Assembly: GCF_030864355.1 (NCBI RefSeq)
Contig: NC_083398.1
Span: forward strand, 620,001 to 684,000
Direction of reading: 5' to 3'
Length of the DNA: 64,000 bases
Origin: Cutaneotrichosporon cavernicola
Taxonomy: Eukaryota; Basidiomycota; Tremellomycetes; Trichosporonales; Trichosporonaceae
Part shown: positions 26,990-39,011 of the stretch, piece after piece
Numbering within the stretch: the first letter of the stretch is position 1
Layout of the letters: every line of letters starts with the position of its first letter
The notes under the pieces: generated by a model
What the model saw: only the letters and a program-made list of their open reading frames with translations
The model's database searches: none
What the model was told of the DNA's origin: nothing
Made by a program: the position numbers and the translations under genes

Positions 26990-29900
26990 CTAGGCGTTCT
27001 TGGCGAGGAAGTTGTCCATCGACAGCTCGGCATACTCGTCGTCGGGAGGCAGGTCGTCGAGTCTTGGCGTCAGTCTCTGCTAATGCAAACCAAAACAAAC
27101 TCACCCCTCGAGCATTTTGGAAAGGCCGGCGCCAGCGGGTTTCGAGGCCTTGGGAGCCTCGCCCTCGGCAGAGACCTTGAAGAGATCGAGCACCTCGCCC
27201 GTGTTCATGCTGCCGAGGCCGGCGTTCTGTTGCGTCACAACACTGCTGGCTATGTTGAGCTTGAAGCGCTGCAAGCCCATAATCTTCTCTTCCAGAGTAC
27301 CGCGCGTGATGAGGCGGTAAACGTTGACGACCTTCTTCTGGCCCAGACGGTGCGCACGGTCCATGGCCTGTAAGTCTTTCATGGGGTTCCAGTCGTGGTC
27401 GACAAAGATGACAGTGTCTGCGCCAGTCAGGTTGAGGCCTAGACCACCGACACTAGTGGTGAGGAGGAGTACGTCGATCTTAGGGTCGGCGTTGAATGTC
27501 TCGACAATGGCGTGGCGCTTGCGCGGATCAGTGCCTCCGTCCATACGCATGTACGTGACAGAGGGCATGTGGGAGCGGAAGAGGTCGCGCTCGATAATGT
27601 CGAGCATCGGGCGCAGCTGGCAGAAGATGAGGACGCGGTGGCCGCCCGTAAACGGCCCCGAGCCGTCGAGGCGATCGCCGACTGATGAGGTGCCAGCACC
27701 GATCCCCGCGTCTGTAAGGAGCTGCTTGAGTGCCTCGAGCTTGGGCGCCTGTGACAGGTCGCTCATGGCCGGCATCGCGCCTACCTTGCGCTTGACGGTC
27801 GCCTTGGCATGCTCGTCGTTGCCAATGACCAGTGCAGGATGGTTGCACAGCTTGCGCAGGTACTGGAGGCTCTGGAAGACATGTTGCTGTCCCGACCCCC
27901 CGTCGGCGGATACGAACTCGCCCGCCTCTTCGGCGGCACGCGAGCGCGAAAACTCATCGTAAAGCGCCTTCTGGACATCCGAGAGTTCGCAGTAGTAGTC
28001 CTGGATGATCTTGGGTGGGAGGTCGTTGAGCACGTCCTCCTTGAGGCGACGGAGAAGGAAGGGAAGTACCTGCTTATGTAACGCCTCGAGAGCGGATGCA
28101 GCTGCTTCGCGCTCCTTTGGCGTCGCCTTGCCGTCCCGGTCTGCGAGAATCGGCTTGCTGAAGCGGTCATTGAATGCGCGCTCGCTCCCCAAGAATCCCG
28201 GCATGAGATAGTCGAAAAGCGACCACAGCTCGAGCACGTTGTTCTGGATCGGCGTGCCCGAGAGGAGGAGGCGGTGCTGTGCGCGCAGCTGCTTGACCGC
28301 CTGCGTGAGCTTGGTCTTGGGATTCTTGATGACGTGACCCTCGTCTAAGACCGCGTAGAGGAAGTTGACGCGGGACAGGTCGGCAATGTCGTTGCGCACA
28401 CTCTCGTACGACGTGATGACCACATCGTAGCGGTTGAGCGTGGGCCGCAAAGCGGCACGCTGGTTCGCGTTACCGACGTACTGGATCGCGGAGAGTTCAG
28501 AAGTAAACTTGCGTATTTCGTGGTACCAGTGTCCTGTGAGAGTGGGAGGGCAGACGATGAGCGACGGGAGATGCGCAGCGTCGACGCCCCGCGTCTCCTT
28601 GTACCGCATCTTGCGCTCGTGGATCTTGGAGCCGACAATGCAAATCGTTTGCAGAGACTTGCCGAGACCCATGTCGTCGCACAGAATGCCGTGCAGTTGG
28701 TACTTGGCGAGGAAGGCGAGCCAGCTTACGCCGTCCTTCTGGTACTGGCGGAGGTCGGCCTTGATCTCGATTGGGACGGCGTATTGTTCGGCACGCGAGC
28801 CATCGAGTAACTGCGCGAGGAAGCGACGCTCCTCATCGCGCTTGGCGAGCAGCTCGGGGCTAAAACCGGGTGGGTCGGGAATGCCCGCCTCGAGCGGGAC
28901 CATCTTGACGAGCGACGCAAACGTGCTCGTCGAGAGAAGGCGGACACTCTCGTCGCTGTCGCTCATGCGACCCAGGATCGGCACTATCAGGAACAGCACG
29001 TACGGCAGCGCCTTTATTTCGAGGAGCTTGATGATGTGGTGGATGGCCTCGACTGCGCCCTGGCGAGACGGCACACGCCCGGCGTCACCCACGAGCGGCA
29101 CAATGTCGTCGACGACAGTCCGCATCGCCTCCTCGGTGGCCACATCGCACAGCGCCGCAATGGTGCGCGCAGCCGCGTTGCGGATAACGGTGAACGACGA
29201 CTGCAACGCGATAATGAGCGCAGGGAACAGGCTGACAACCTGGCTGTGTACTCCGGTATCGAGCTCGGGTGCGACGAGGCGCAGCGACGTGAGGGTGTCG
29301 ATGAGGTCCTGACCCTTGTTTGGCTCGGCAAGGCGCGCGTCGAGAATTGTGACGTCCGTGTCCGCCAGTTGTAGCGCGGCGCTGATGCCCTCCCAGAACT
29401 TGGGCACGGAGTTGAACAGCGTGTGACCGAAGCGGCGTGCGACGGCACCAAGCGCACCGAGGGCACCACGGCGCATGATCCGCGCAGCAATCTGTTCCTC
29501 CGTCTCTTCGGCGGCGGCAATCGCACCCTTCTTGGTCTGATGGGGCACTGGGGCATCCTTGAGACTGAGGATGCCGTCCGTGTCAGTCGAAAAGACAGGT
29601 GTGACGCTGACGTCCGAGTTGAGAAAGGTGAAGAGGTTCTTGAGCACCTTGTCGGTCGGGTTGACAGGGAGCGAGAAGTTGGGTGAGCAGCAGAATGCGA
29701 TGAGTGCGCCGACCGACTCAGCCGCGCGCGTCTGCAACAGCTCCGACTCCTCCTTCTTGATTGCGTCCATGACCGCCTTGACGACGGGCCCAAGCTTTGG
29801 TGGCATAGTCCCCAGGGTGATGAGCGCGCCAGCGACGCTGGCAGACACCTGCACGTCGAGACGCTCCTTCATCGCGCCAAAGTAGCCGACGCTCGCGAGC

Positions 29901-32326
29901 ACCTTCCTCTGGCGGTCGCGCAGGTTGGCAAGCGCAGCCTTGGCCTTGACGAGGCTAGCGAGAGCCTCAAACGTCGGTCCGACTGCGCGGCGCGCTGTGT
30001 CGAGAGTGAACGCACTGGCACCGCCCAGGGGGTCGATGTGGCTCGGGAGATCGGGGATGCGGTCCTTCTTGATTTTGCCCTCAGTGGTGAATGCGGTGAA
30101 AAGACCGCGCACCTCGGCATGCACACGCGTGAGCATTGTCGACATCTCGGTGTACGTTGCCTTGGTGGCGAGGAGCGGTAGGACGTTGGCGTCAATGCCG
30201 GACGCGCGGGCCGACTCCTGGTTGTCGAAAGCCCACTCGCGGACGATTGTCGCACCAATGAAGATCTGATGCGCGCACACGCTTGAGAGATATTGCTTAA
30301 TGAGGGATACGTCGTCAAAGCCGTGCTGGTAGCGTCGGAGGAGAGCGAGAGCCTTGGCCGCGGCGATGCGGGTCTCGAGCACCGTGTCGGTGGACACGAG
30401 ACCCATATCGCCCGCGAACATGGCCTTGTCGACGTCGTGTCCACGCGGACGCTGGCCAAAGAATAACGCTTGGTCGAGCGGGGTGCCGACGGGCGTCATG
30501 ACGATCGCGTACCAGTCCTCAATGTTGGGGCCGACGGTCGCGTCGAGGTCAATGTTGGCAACGGCCGTCGCGAACGCTTGGAACGTGACGTCGCGGATCT
30601 CGGCACGGTCCTCGAGTACGAGGTTCTGGTACAGGAGCGAGAGGACATCTGGGCGTACCCAGTCGCGCGGTAGCGCGGGAACCGAGAGTAAGACGAGCAG
30701 CGCCTTGACGACTGCCAGGCGGACTGTCGCAATCGGGTGTCGGATGAACGAGTAGATGCGCGAGATGAGGGCATGACTGTCGGTGCTCTGCGCCATAAGC
30801 GTGATGACCTCGTCGTACTGCAACATGGCGCCGAGGAGGTCCATGACGGTTGCAGTGCTGCTGCCTAGCTCGTCAGTACCTTCACCGAGGCAGTTCCAGA
30901 GCGTCTCAACTATCGCAGGCAGTTCAGGTATGGTCACGAGGGTGGACGTGATGGGGAGGAGCGCCGACGCGGCGACCGAACGGATGTCGTCGTCCTGGTC
31001 ACGGAGAGCGAGGATTGCGCATGCCACGACGTCGTGCACAATCAGCGTTGGGTCGCGTAACGCGACCTCGTACTTGAGACCAAGCAACCCGGCGTGGCGC
31101 AACTCCCAAGCAAACTTGTCGCCGCGCGGACGACCCTCAGCTTCCTTGCCCCGCTTGGCCCACGGCTGGTTAACCATGGCCACGAGTGCGTTGTGGACCT
31201 CGGCGCTCTCGGGATCGCTCTGGTGGCGAAAGAGCACGCCCAGCGCCTGGCCAGCCGTTTCGCGCACGGGTGCCATAACCGTGTCGCCGAGAAAGTCGCC
31301 AAAGCGGTCGAGCGCGAGGAGCGAGAGGAGGCGACGGGCGAGTGCGAGGCAGAAACCGGGGTATCCAGCGCCGAGGGTGGTGCCGGTACCGCGTACGACC
31401 TCCATAATACCGAGGGCAGCGCCATGCCTCGCTTCCCATGCCGGATCTGTCAGCGCCTTGGCGAGCTCGACGACTACGGCCGACCAAGGGCTATGTCCAT
31501 GTGCATCGAGAGTGAGCACTTTTGCGTCGGTGGGTTCGACAGCGCCGCCCTTCTTTCCCGGGTCGATGATCACGGCTTCTTGTTTGATGTCGGGCTTGAT
31601 ATCCTCGGGCTCGGTCTTGACCTCGGGTGGAGGTGTTGCTTGTGGTGTCGTCTTGGGTGTGCTCTTTGGGGTTGTATCTTGTGACCCGGCGTCGTTCTTG
31701 TGATTCAACCGCCTCATCTTGTTGGCTTCCTCGACAATGTTATTTCCCTTTTTGCGTTTGATCATGGCAATCTGACGCGCCGAGAGGCCCTCAAAGACAT
31801 TTTCGGGTGGCGGAGCTGGTGTTGGTGGGCCCGAAGTTACACCGTCCTTGTCATCGGCGTCGTCGAGTACCTTGTCCATCTCGCTACCCATGTCGAGTCC
31901 GCCGCCGAGCCCTGCAACACTCATCATGGCCTTACGGCTCTTGAGGCGGTCGCCCCTGCCAGGTTTGGCGACGTATTCCCTCCCTGCTGACGCGAGTAAT
32001 GGGTCATTCGACGCGACGGTGTATGCGACGTCAAAAGGAGTGTCGGCGCCAGTTATAGGAACGGGTTCGTCGGGTGGGTTGCCTTGCCAATCTGGGAGAG
32101 CTTGAGCGACGAGACCGAGGGCGTAAGCTGCTGCATTGCGGGTTTCGGAGGAGCGGGAGCGGAGGAGTGGGATGAGTTTGGCGATGGTTTCGAGGGCGTC
32201 TGGCCATGCGTCATCTTGGGGGAGTTGAGTAAAGGTTTTGAGTGCGACGTCTGCTAGCTGCTTTGCTGCTGTTCGTCGAACGAGGGTGGATGTACCAGTA
32301 TCTAGTAGGAGGATGAGTTTGGACAT
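26990..32326 (-). CDS. MOT1: TBP-associated Snf2-family ATPase Mot1/BTAF1
   Basis: CDS complement(join(26990..27062,27105..32326)), 1764 residues, close to yeast Mot1. The N-terminus MSKLILLLDTGTSTLVRRTA starts a long HEAT-repeat region that grips TBP. The Snf2 motor follows: GILCDDMGLGKS (Walker A, about residue 1218), VLDEGHVIKN (about 1325), LLSGTPIQNN, and the last helicase motif DLQAMDRAHRLGQ (about 1650). A 42-nt intron (27063-27104) restores the conserved tail DDLPPDDEYAELSMDNFL. Mot1 uses ATP to strip TBP from DNA and so redistributes basal transcription. A 5.2-kb intron-free exon is unusual here, where most genes are cut every few hundred bases. Confidence 0.95.
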
Positions 32327-33961
32327 TGTTTAATTGTCTAAGGAATTCTAGTGGGTGGACTACCTCCACCCTTGAGTTGGGTCCAAGTGTATAGGGTGGA
32401 GGTAATAAACTGGTGGTGTGGTGGAGGGTTTGAGGGAGGATGGAATGGGGTGTGAGGGGAGGAGGAAGGTGGGTTATCAAAGCCTTTGAATCGAATTATA
32501 TCTACAGTGGCTTACCCCTTTGACCTTGCATCGTGCCTGAACAAGGTATACAACTATCCCACCCAAAACAACTTTACTAACCCGGAACCAAAAATTCCTC
32601 ACCACTTGGTAAATCAAGTTGCGCGAATACCATATCACCGCGGTGTTTATATTGAGGCGAATGTGTTATGATGAGTCTACCAACTATGCTTTGCCTCAAC
32701 GCTTACGTGTGCATTCCAACCATCCATATACCACGTTTCTGCGGATCTGCGTTCTGCCAAGCTGTCAAGACGCGTCCTCTTCAAATACCATAATCACGGT
32801 GACGACACGCGATCCGGCTGCTGCTGGCTGGAGATGAAGCACGTGTGCGGCGGACCACAGACGGCTGCAGAGGGCTGCTGAGGCTCGGGGTTGCCCCGTC
32901 CCAGCCCCTGGCCCAGATTGTATACTGACAGGCTGACAAGCTGACGAGCTGACCAGTAAGCCGAGCAATCTAGTATGAGGAAAAGGAATACGCCTCGGCT
33001 CTGGAGCAAGTGCGGAATTCTGTAATGTTTAGACGCAAAGCCAGGCCCAGCAAACCGGTGGCGTCGGGAGGCGTAGAGGGAAAAAGCTCCTTTGAATCTG
33101 AGCACAGACAATTGAAGCCGGTTTTTGTCCTTGCGATGGGATTTTACCTGATTCTGGCCCTCTAAAGCACAAACCCCCTTACCAATGATCCAATGACTTG
33201 TTCGGTGGCACGGATCATTCTACTATCCAACGCGTTTATCAAGATCCTTTTAAAGAGACCAATGCGTAAGCGTATCCGAGTAAAGTATGAATCCCATCCC
33301 AGATCCATCCTTCAGGTCATTAGATCGTCCAACCGTTACCACATACCCATTGCCCCTTGCCTCTTGCCTCAACATGATCAGTGCTCAAGTTCAGGACCAA
33401 GCTCTACCCAAATCTTTGGAACCCAGCAGGTTTGTGTTTATCTAATGCTTCCACTTTGGATGACCCGATCAAAAGTAAACTCAAAACAGCATTGCCCTCT
33501 CAAACATTGCGTTTGAATAGAACTCTGCAGAGCTGTTGAGTGTGACCGACAGGTTGGACGCATTGGGAAATCAATTCATTGATTGAATTGAAGAGGGAAG
33601 GAGGCGAGGAGGCGAGAAACCATATTCCTCAGCCTCCTGACCTATTGAGGAATATCCTGAGGCACGCCCACTTGCAATTCTCGAACTTGTTTAACGGCCT
33701 TAACGGCTTGACCCAAATACTCACCGTTCAGCTCTCCTGTTCTCCCGCTCTCTCCCGCTCTCCTGCTCTTGCTCTCACGATCTCACTGTTCAGTTCAGAC
33801 ATATCCTAACAGTCCTTTACTTTTCCCTGTCTATCCTACAATGCATGGCCTGAGTGGGGTCAAGGGAAGGTCAAGACAGTGGAGACGCGGTTCCCCATTA
33901 ATCTATGAATAAGTTGTCGCCCACACACTTCTTCCTTTCCATCAACTCACACTCGTTCATC
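32327..33961. other. Intergenic 1.6 kb, no gene seen
   Basis: Separates MOT1 from a secreted-protein gene. It is less GC-rich, with short stop-rich frames only. No tRNA, repeat array or spliced frame was recognised. Confidence 0.6.
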
Positions 33962-34884
33962 ATGCTCGCCATCACGCTCGCTGCCACCTTGTTCGCCCTC
34001 GCAAACGCCCAGTCCGCTCCCGACTGGAAGATCATCCCCAAGGCCTGTGCCACCCAGTGTGCCAAGACCATCGAGTCGTCGTGAGTACTCCCACTAGAAT
34101 CCTATCTAACTCTAGCTTCCTCTGCGAGAACCAGTACACGGGCGGCACGGCCATCTACAGCTGCTTCTGCGAGTCGTACCCCACTGATGCGGCCGACTGT
34201 GCCACCTGCCTCGGCTCGAACAATGCCGCGGCTCTGTATGTCACAATCAAAAACATTACTAACAGTAGTGGCGCCCTCCTGACCTCGACCCAGACCGACT
34301 GCGCCGCCCAGCGTAAGAGCTGTGCCTTTGCTTGTGCCTTTGACACTTGCGACTCGGCCGACGTTGCTTGCCAGTGCGACGCCGGTTACCTTGCCAACAT
34401 CTTCAACTGCGCTAGCTGCAACACGGCCAACGCTAACGGTGGCACTAGCCTCACCGACTTTGAGGCTCTCAAGAACTCGTGCGCCGCCCAGAACTTTACC
34501 GGCGCCGCCCAGGATTTTAGCACCTTTGTTCAGGCTCCCACTGGCGCCGCTGGTTACCAGGCCCCCGTTCTCACCGCTACTGGCGGTGGTGACGCTGCTA
34601 CCGGCTCGTTCCAGCCCGCTACCGACAAGGCCGCCGCCACCGCCGCCCAGGGCGCTGGTGCGAGCGAAGCCTCGGGTTCCGCTGGCGCTTCGGGTTCCGC
34701 CTCCGCTGGCGCTTCCGGCGCCAAGCCCTCGGCGTCGGCGGCTTCTGGCTCGGGCGCCCACTCGTCGGGCTCCTCTGCCGCCGCTTCGGCCGCTGCCTCG
34801 AAGCCCGCCGGCTCGGGTGCCATTGCCGTCGTTGCGCCCGCCGCCCTCGTCGGCCTCGTCGCTGGTGTCGCCACCCTCTTCTAA
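33962..34884 (+). CDS. Cysteine-rich secreted GPI-anchored surface protein
   Basis: CDS join(33962..34080,34116..34235,34266..34884), 285 residues. A signal peptide (MLAITLAATLFALANAQ) is followed by a Cys-rich region of about 130 residues with paired motifs such as CATQC, CFC, CATC, CAFAC, CQC and CASC. Then come a Ser/Ala/Gly-rich stalk, likely O-glycosylated, and a hydrophobic end (IAVVAPAALVGLVAGVATLF) fitting a GPI signal. The design resembles fungal adhesin or effector-like wall proteins, but the spacing is not clearly CFEM. The second intron (34236-34265) is 30 nt, in frame and stopless, with a TACTAAC branch. Confidence 0.75.
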
Positions 34885-35138
34885 GCTCGCCTTCATCTTG
34901 AGCCTTTAAATCACTCTAATACCACCCTTCATAGCCAGGATAACCCGGCCCGGACTTTCGGTTTGCTTTCTGCTGCTGCAGTACTAGGAGATGCACAATA
35001 GTCCCTTGTCCCTTACTCGCTCTTCATCCGGTGTCCCTCTCCACGTCCTTGCTCCTCTAGAACAGGAGCCACTGCACAGTCGTCAATGATCATAGCTTGC
35101 CGGTCAGTCTCTATATGCTACAAAAGTCGGGCACGGGG

Positions 35139-36302
35139 TCAGGCCATGTCAGTCGCGCGCATCGTGCCACCGCCCGCGGCTCCGAGGTTGGTAGCCTGGA
35201 GGAGGGACGTGTGCTCGTCAATCTCGGCAGCGTCCTGCTCGGCAGCAGCGACGACCTCGCCAACAGTGACTACCTGGCTAGGCAGGATACGTGTGCCCTC
35301 TGGGACGGTGACCACGCGGCCAGAGTTGGTACGCTTGTGCCTGCGTGCCTGCTTTGCCGAGCGCCCAGCAGCCCATGGCTCGCCACGGCGCGCAGCCATG
35401 CCTGTAAAAGTTAAAAAGGTGAATGCGACGGCCGAGACGACGGCAGCCGCCACGCCAAACCAGAATGAGCGTGCTGGAATCAACTATGGCCCAGAAGGGA
35501 TCTCACCAAGACGTGCGTCGCGCTCAAAGCGCTCGTCGGTCCAGAACGTGTGCACGACAAGGCCCACCGACGCAAGCTGCATAATGCAGTGCACGAGCAT
35601 TGCGCCAGACACGAGCTTCCATTGCTTCCTACGGGCATAGGCGCGCGCTGTGCGTTGGCCTCCAATGTCAGTTTTTATTTGGCATGAGAGCTCACCGCGG
35701 TGGAGGAAGATGAAGAGGAGAGACACGAGGGCGAAAAAGCACGGAACAAGTGCGAGCTGCGCGGCGTACCCCGCACTACTCCAAAGAACGCAGAAACGTT
35801 CGCCGAATTTGGCGCACTCGGAACTGGGGTTAGTGGGCGGCGCGTGGGGATTTAATGCCGCTCGCTCAGCTTACCGGGTGGGGAAGGTGTCGCACTCCCA
35901 TGGTCCGCGCTTGGGTGCGCTCCAGTCGATGTATTCGTTGGTGGCGACAACTGGGCCAAGCAGGGGCTGCGCAGGCTGCAGGTGCTTTGCGAGGAGCAAA
36001 CGTGTGCACCGCTGGAAAAGACCGTACCTGTAGTCAGTGGGGGTGAGGTGGTTTCGTACTTTGTCTCGTAGGCGGGGGCGGGAGAGCGGATCTTGACTCG
36101 CACAAGGTCGCCCGTCTATAATTAGCGAGGTAAACTAGAGACCCACGTAGATGTGGAGGAGGGAGAGGGCAGTGGCGGCGAGGAGAAGGACTAGGGAAAC
36201 GAGGTAAGGACTCTTGCGCATCGAGTGCTTGACGCGAGGACGGGGTTCGGGCTCTTCACGTCGGCCGCGCGGAGTAGGGCCCCGATCTGGTATGGCCGGC
36301 AT
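35139..36302 (-). CDS. Four-span membrane protein of unknown function
   Basis: CDS complement(join(35139..35473,35507..35659,35696..35823,35875..36027,36060..36115,36147..36302)), 326 residues, five introns of 31-51 nt, all consistent in phase. A basic, proline-rich cytosolic head (MPAIPDRGPTPRGRREEP) precedes TM1 (LVSLVLLLAATALSLLHIY). An outer loop of about 75 residues contains three Cys. TM2 (LALVPCFFALVSLLFIFL), TM3 (LVSGAMLVHCIMQLASVGLVV) and TM4 (FGVAAAVVSAVAFTFL) follow, then a long cytosolic tail. The topology recalls Sur7/claudin-like proteins, but no family motif is seen. Its start is 219 bp from divergent MLH1. Confidence 0.75.
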
Positions 36303-36419
36303 GGTGAATGAGTTCAAAGTTGGCGACAGTGAAGAAGTGGAGATGTGGGAAAGGGGGAGTAGGTAGGAACGGAAGAATGGCGAGACACGGTGGAGGTGGT
36401 GGAGGCGGTCTGGAACGTC

Positions 36420-36482
36420 AACGTCACTTTGGCTTGTCACAACGTCACTTTGGCTTGCCACAGCGTCACTTTGCCTCAGCAC
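36420..36482 (+). repeat. Three tandem 21-bp boxes in the MLH1 bidirectional promoter
   Basis: Copies at 36420-36440, 36441-36461 and 36462-36482 share CGTCACTTTG. The first two are almost identical and continue GCTTGYCAC. They lie 40-100 bp before the MLH1 ATG and are candidate binding sites. Confidence 0.8.
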
Positions 36483-36521
36483 CACTCCACCCGCCACCAG
36501 CTAGTTCCAGCAAGCTTGGCA

Positions 36522-38819
36522 ATGGACGTCGACAGCGACGTTGGCCCCGCTGGCCCTGGCGCTGGCCCTCGAGCTCGCCCCAACCCGATCCGCAAACTGG
36601 CCAGCGACGTCGTCAACCGTATTGCTGCTGCCGAAGCAAGTCGAATTTGTTTACTGGATTGACACGCAGATTATCCACCGCCCCTCGAACGCCGTCAAGG
36701 AACTAGTGGAGAATGCGCTCGATGCCGGATCGACCAGTATCAAAGTGACGGTCAAGGACGGAGGGCTCAAGCTCCTCCAAATCTCCGACAACGGTCATGG
36801 CGTCAATGTGAATACCAAATTCATCAACAACTAACAACAGCGCGCCGACCTCGCCCTACTGTGTGAGCGGTACGCGACGTCGAAACTCGCGGCATTTGAG
36901 GATCTACAGACCATTGCGACGTATGGGTTTCGCGGCGAGGCACTGGCCAGTATCTCGTACTGTGCCCATCTGGAGGTAGTGACCAAGACTCAAACGGATA
37001 CGTGTGGATGGAAGGCACAGTATTCGGATGGAGAACTGAAGAGTGAACCGCGGCCGACGGCCGCTAATGACGGAACGACGGTTAGTGCCGAGGACATGTT
37101 TTACAATATGCCTCTGAGGCGGCGGGCGTTCCGGTCCGCGTCGGACGAGTATGCGCGGATCCTCGATGTCGTGAGTAAGTATGCGGTGCATAATCCCCAC
37201 GCTGGATGGGTATGCAAGAAGGCTGGCAGCGCTCTGGCCGACGTGAGCACTCCAGCTGGGAGTAATGCGAAAGCAAATATCGGACTGCTGTATACACCTG
37301 CCCTCGCGGCAGAGTTGTTGCAAGTTCCCGAGACCGAGTTTCCCAATCTCGGAGCAAAGGTTAGGGGGTGGGTTAGTAATGCCAATTCCAACTGGGCGCG
37401 TAAAGGCGGATGGCTCTTGTTCATCAACAGTGCGTTTAAAAAAGAAAAAGAAAAGGCTAACCCAGATCGCCTGGTTGACAGCTCCAAGATCAAAAAGGCC
37501 ATTGACGGACTATACACCGCCTACCTTGCCAAAGGAGCTTCACCGTTCGTCTACCTCTCCCTAGAACTGGACCCCAAGACTGTCGACGTCAATGTCCACC
37601 CCACAAAGTCCGAGGTCCACTTCCTGCGCGAGGACGAGGTGATTGACGCGGTCGTCGGTGCGGTCGACAAGGCCCTCGCGCATGCCAACACTTCCCGCAG
37701 CTTCACCGTACAGGTGAGCCAAGAACCAAGAGCTAACTTGACTGGCGAGCTCACGCCAGACATTGTTGCCTGGGGCCGACACGTTTGTCCAGCGCGATGC
37801 GGCGACGCGTCCAAAACCAGCCCCAAACTACAAAGTACGCATGGACCCTGCGAACCGTACCCTCGACTCGATGATAACTGTCGTCGCCCCATCCCAGATT
37901 TCGGGATACGACGAACGGCCAACCAAGCGACGTAATGTCGATCCCTCGGCCGACGTGCAACTCGTGGATGAAACGCCAATGTGGAACGCTCCAAAGGACG
38001 ACCAAGAGGTCGGAGAGAGCGTGTGCGAGTTTACGTCCATCGATGAACTGCGGCGCGCCGTGCACAAGCGCGCCAGTCCTGATCTGACGGAGACGATAGC
38101 CAAGCACGCTTTCGTCGGCCTTGTCGATCGCGTCATGTGTCTCGCCCTCATCCAGCACCAGACGCGACTACTACTAGTCAACCACGCTGCCATGGGGTGA
38201 GCCCCATCCTATCAAAACGCTAACCCAGTGACGAACACTTTTACCAGCTCGGATTGCGGCAATTCGGTGCTCTGGGTCGCTTGCAGCTCGAACCTGCGCC
38301 GGCTCTGTCAGACCTCCTCCGTTTAGCGGCAGAGGATGAGCCGCTGGCCGATCACCGACTTGGCGTCGACGAGGTTGTTGATGTGAGTTGGTTTACGGGG
38401 GGGCGCTGATTCAGAAATGCACCGCTCTCCTCATGTCAAAGGCCGACATGGTCGACGAGTACTTTTCCCTCTCGCTTGCGGACGGCAAGGTCAGCTCATT
38501 GCCGCTCCTGCTCAAGGGGTATACGCCCAACCTCGACCGGTTGCCACATCTACTTCTGTGCCTCGCGACGCGGGTGGATTGGGACGACGAGAAGGAGTGT
38601 TTTGAGGGCGTGTTGCGCGAGATCGCCTTCTTCTACTCCCCCCGGCCCTTTGATGAGGACGAGGAAGAGGATCCAGACGAGGCGGCGCACCAGGCCTGGC
38701 AGCTCGAGCATGTCCTCTTTCCCTCCTTCCGGCGGACCCAGTGGCCACGGACCATGTCCACCGACGTCAGCCAGGTCGCCAACCTCCCCGACCTCTTCCG
38801 TGTTTTCGAGCGTTGTTAG
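36522..38819 (+). CDS. MLH1: DNA mismatch repair protein Mlh1
   Basis: CDS join(36522..36635,36670..36807,36841..37713,37760..38196,38229..38382,38415..38819), 706 residues. The GHKL ATPase runs through [37 protein letters not shown] and [13 protein letters not shown]. Then come a transducer domain ([13 protein letters not shown]) and a C-terminal dimerisation domain, ending in the FERC that closes Mlh1 proteins. Mlh1 pairs with Pms1-type partners downstream of MutS recognition. The first intron (36636-36669) starts GCAAGT and ends GACACGCAG, a GC-AG intron; it is needed to join AAAE to IIHRPSN. The others are 32-46 nt. Confidence 0.95.
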
Positions 38820-39011
38820 CTCTTCTCTCCACTTTGTATCCATAGAGCATGTATACGCATGTACACAACGTGCTGTGTCGCCATGCCGGCGTGGCAGCAA
38901 CAAAAAGGACTCGCAGCTACAGTGCCAATCATCATCATCGAACAGTCTACAGTAGCTACGCATTAAACGCGAGGAACAACGGACAGGGGGACAGAGTCGA
39001 GGCAAGGGGTT

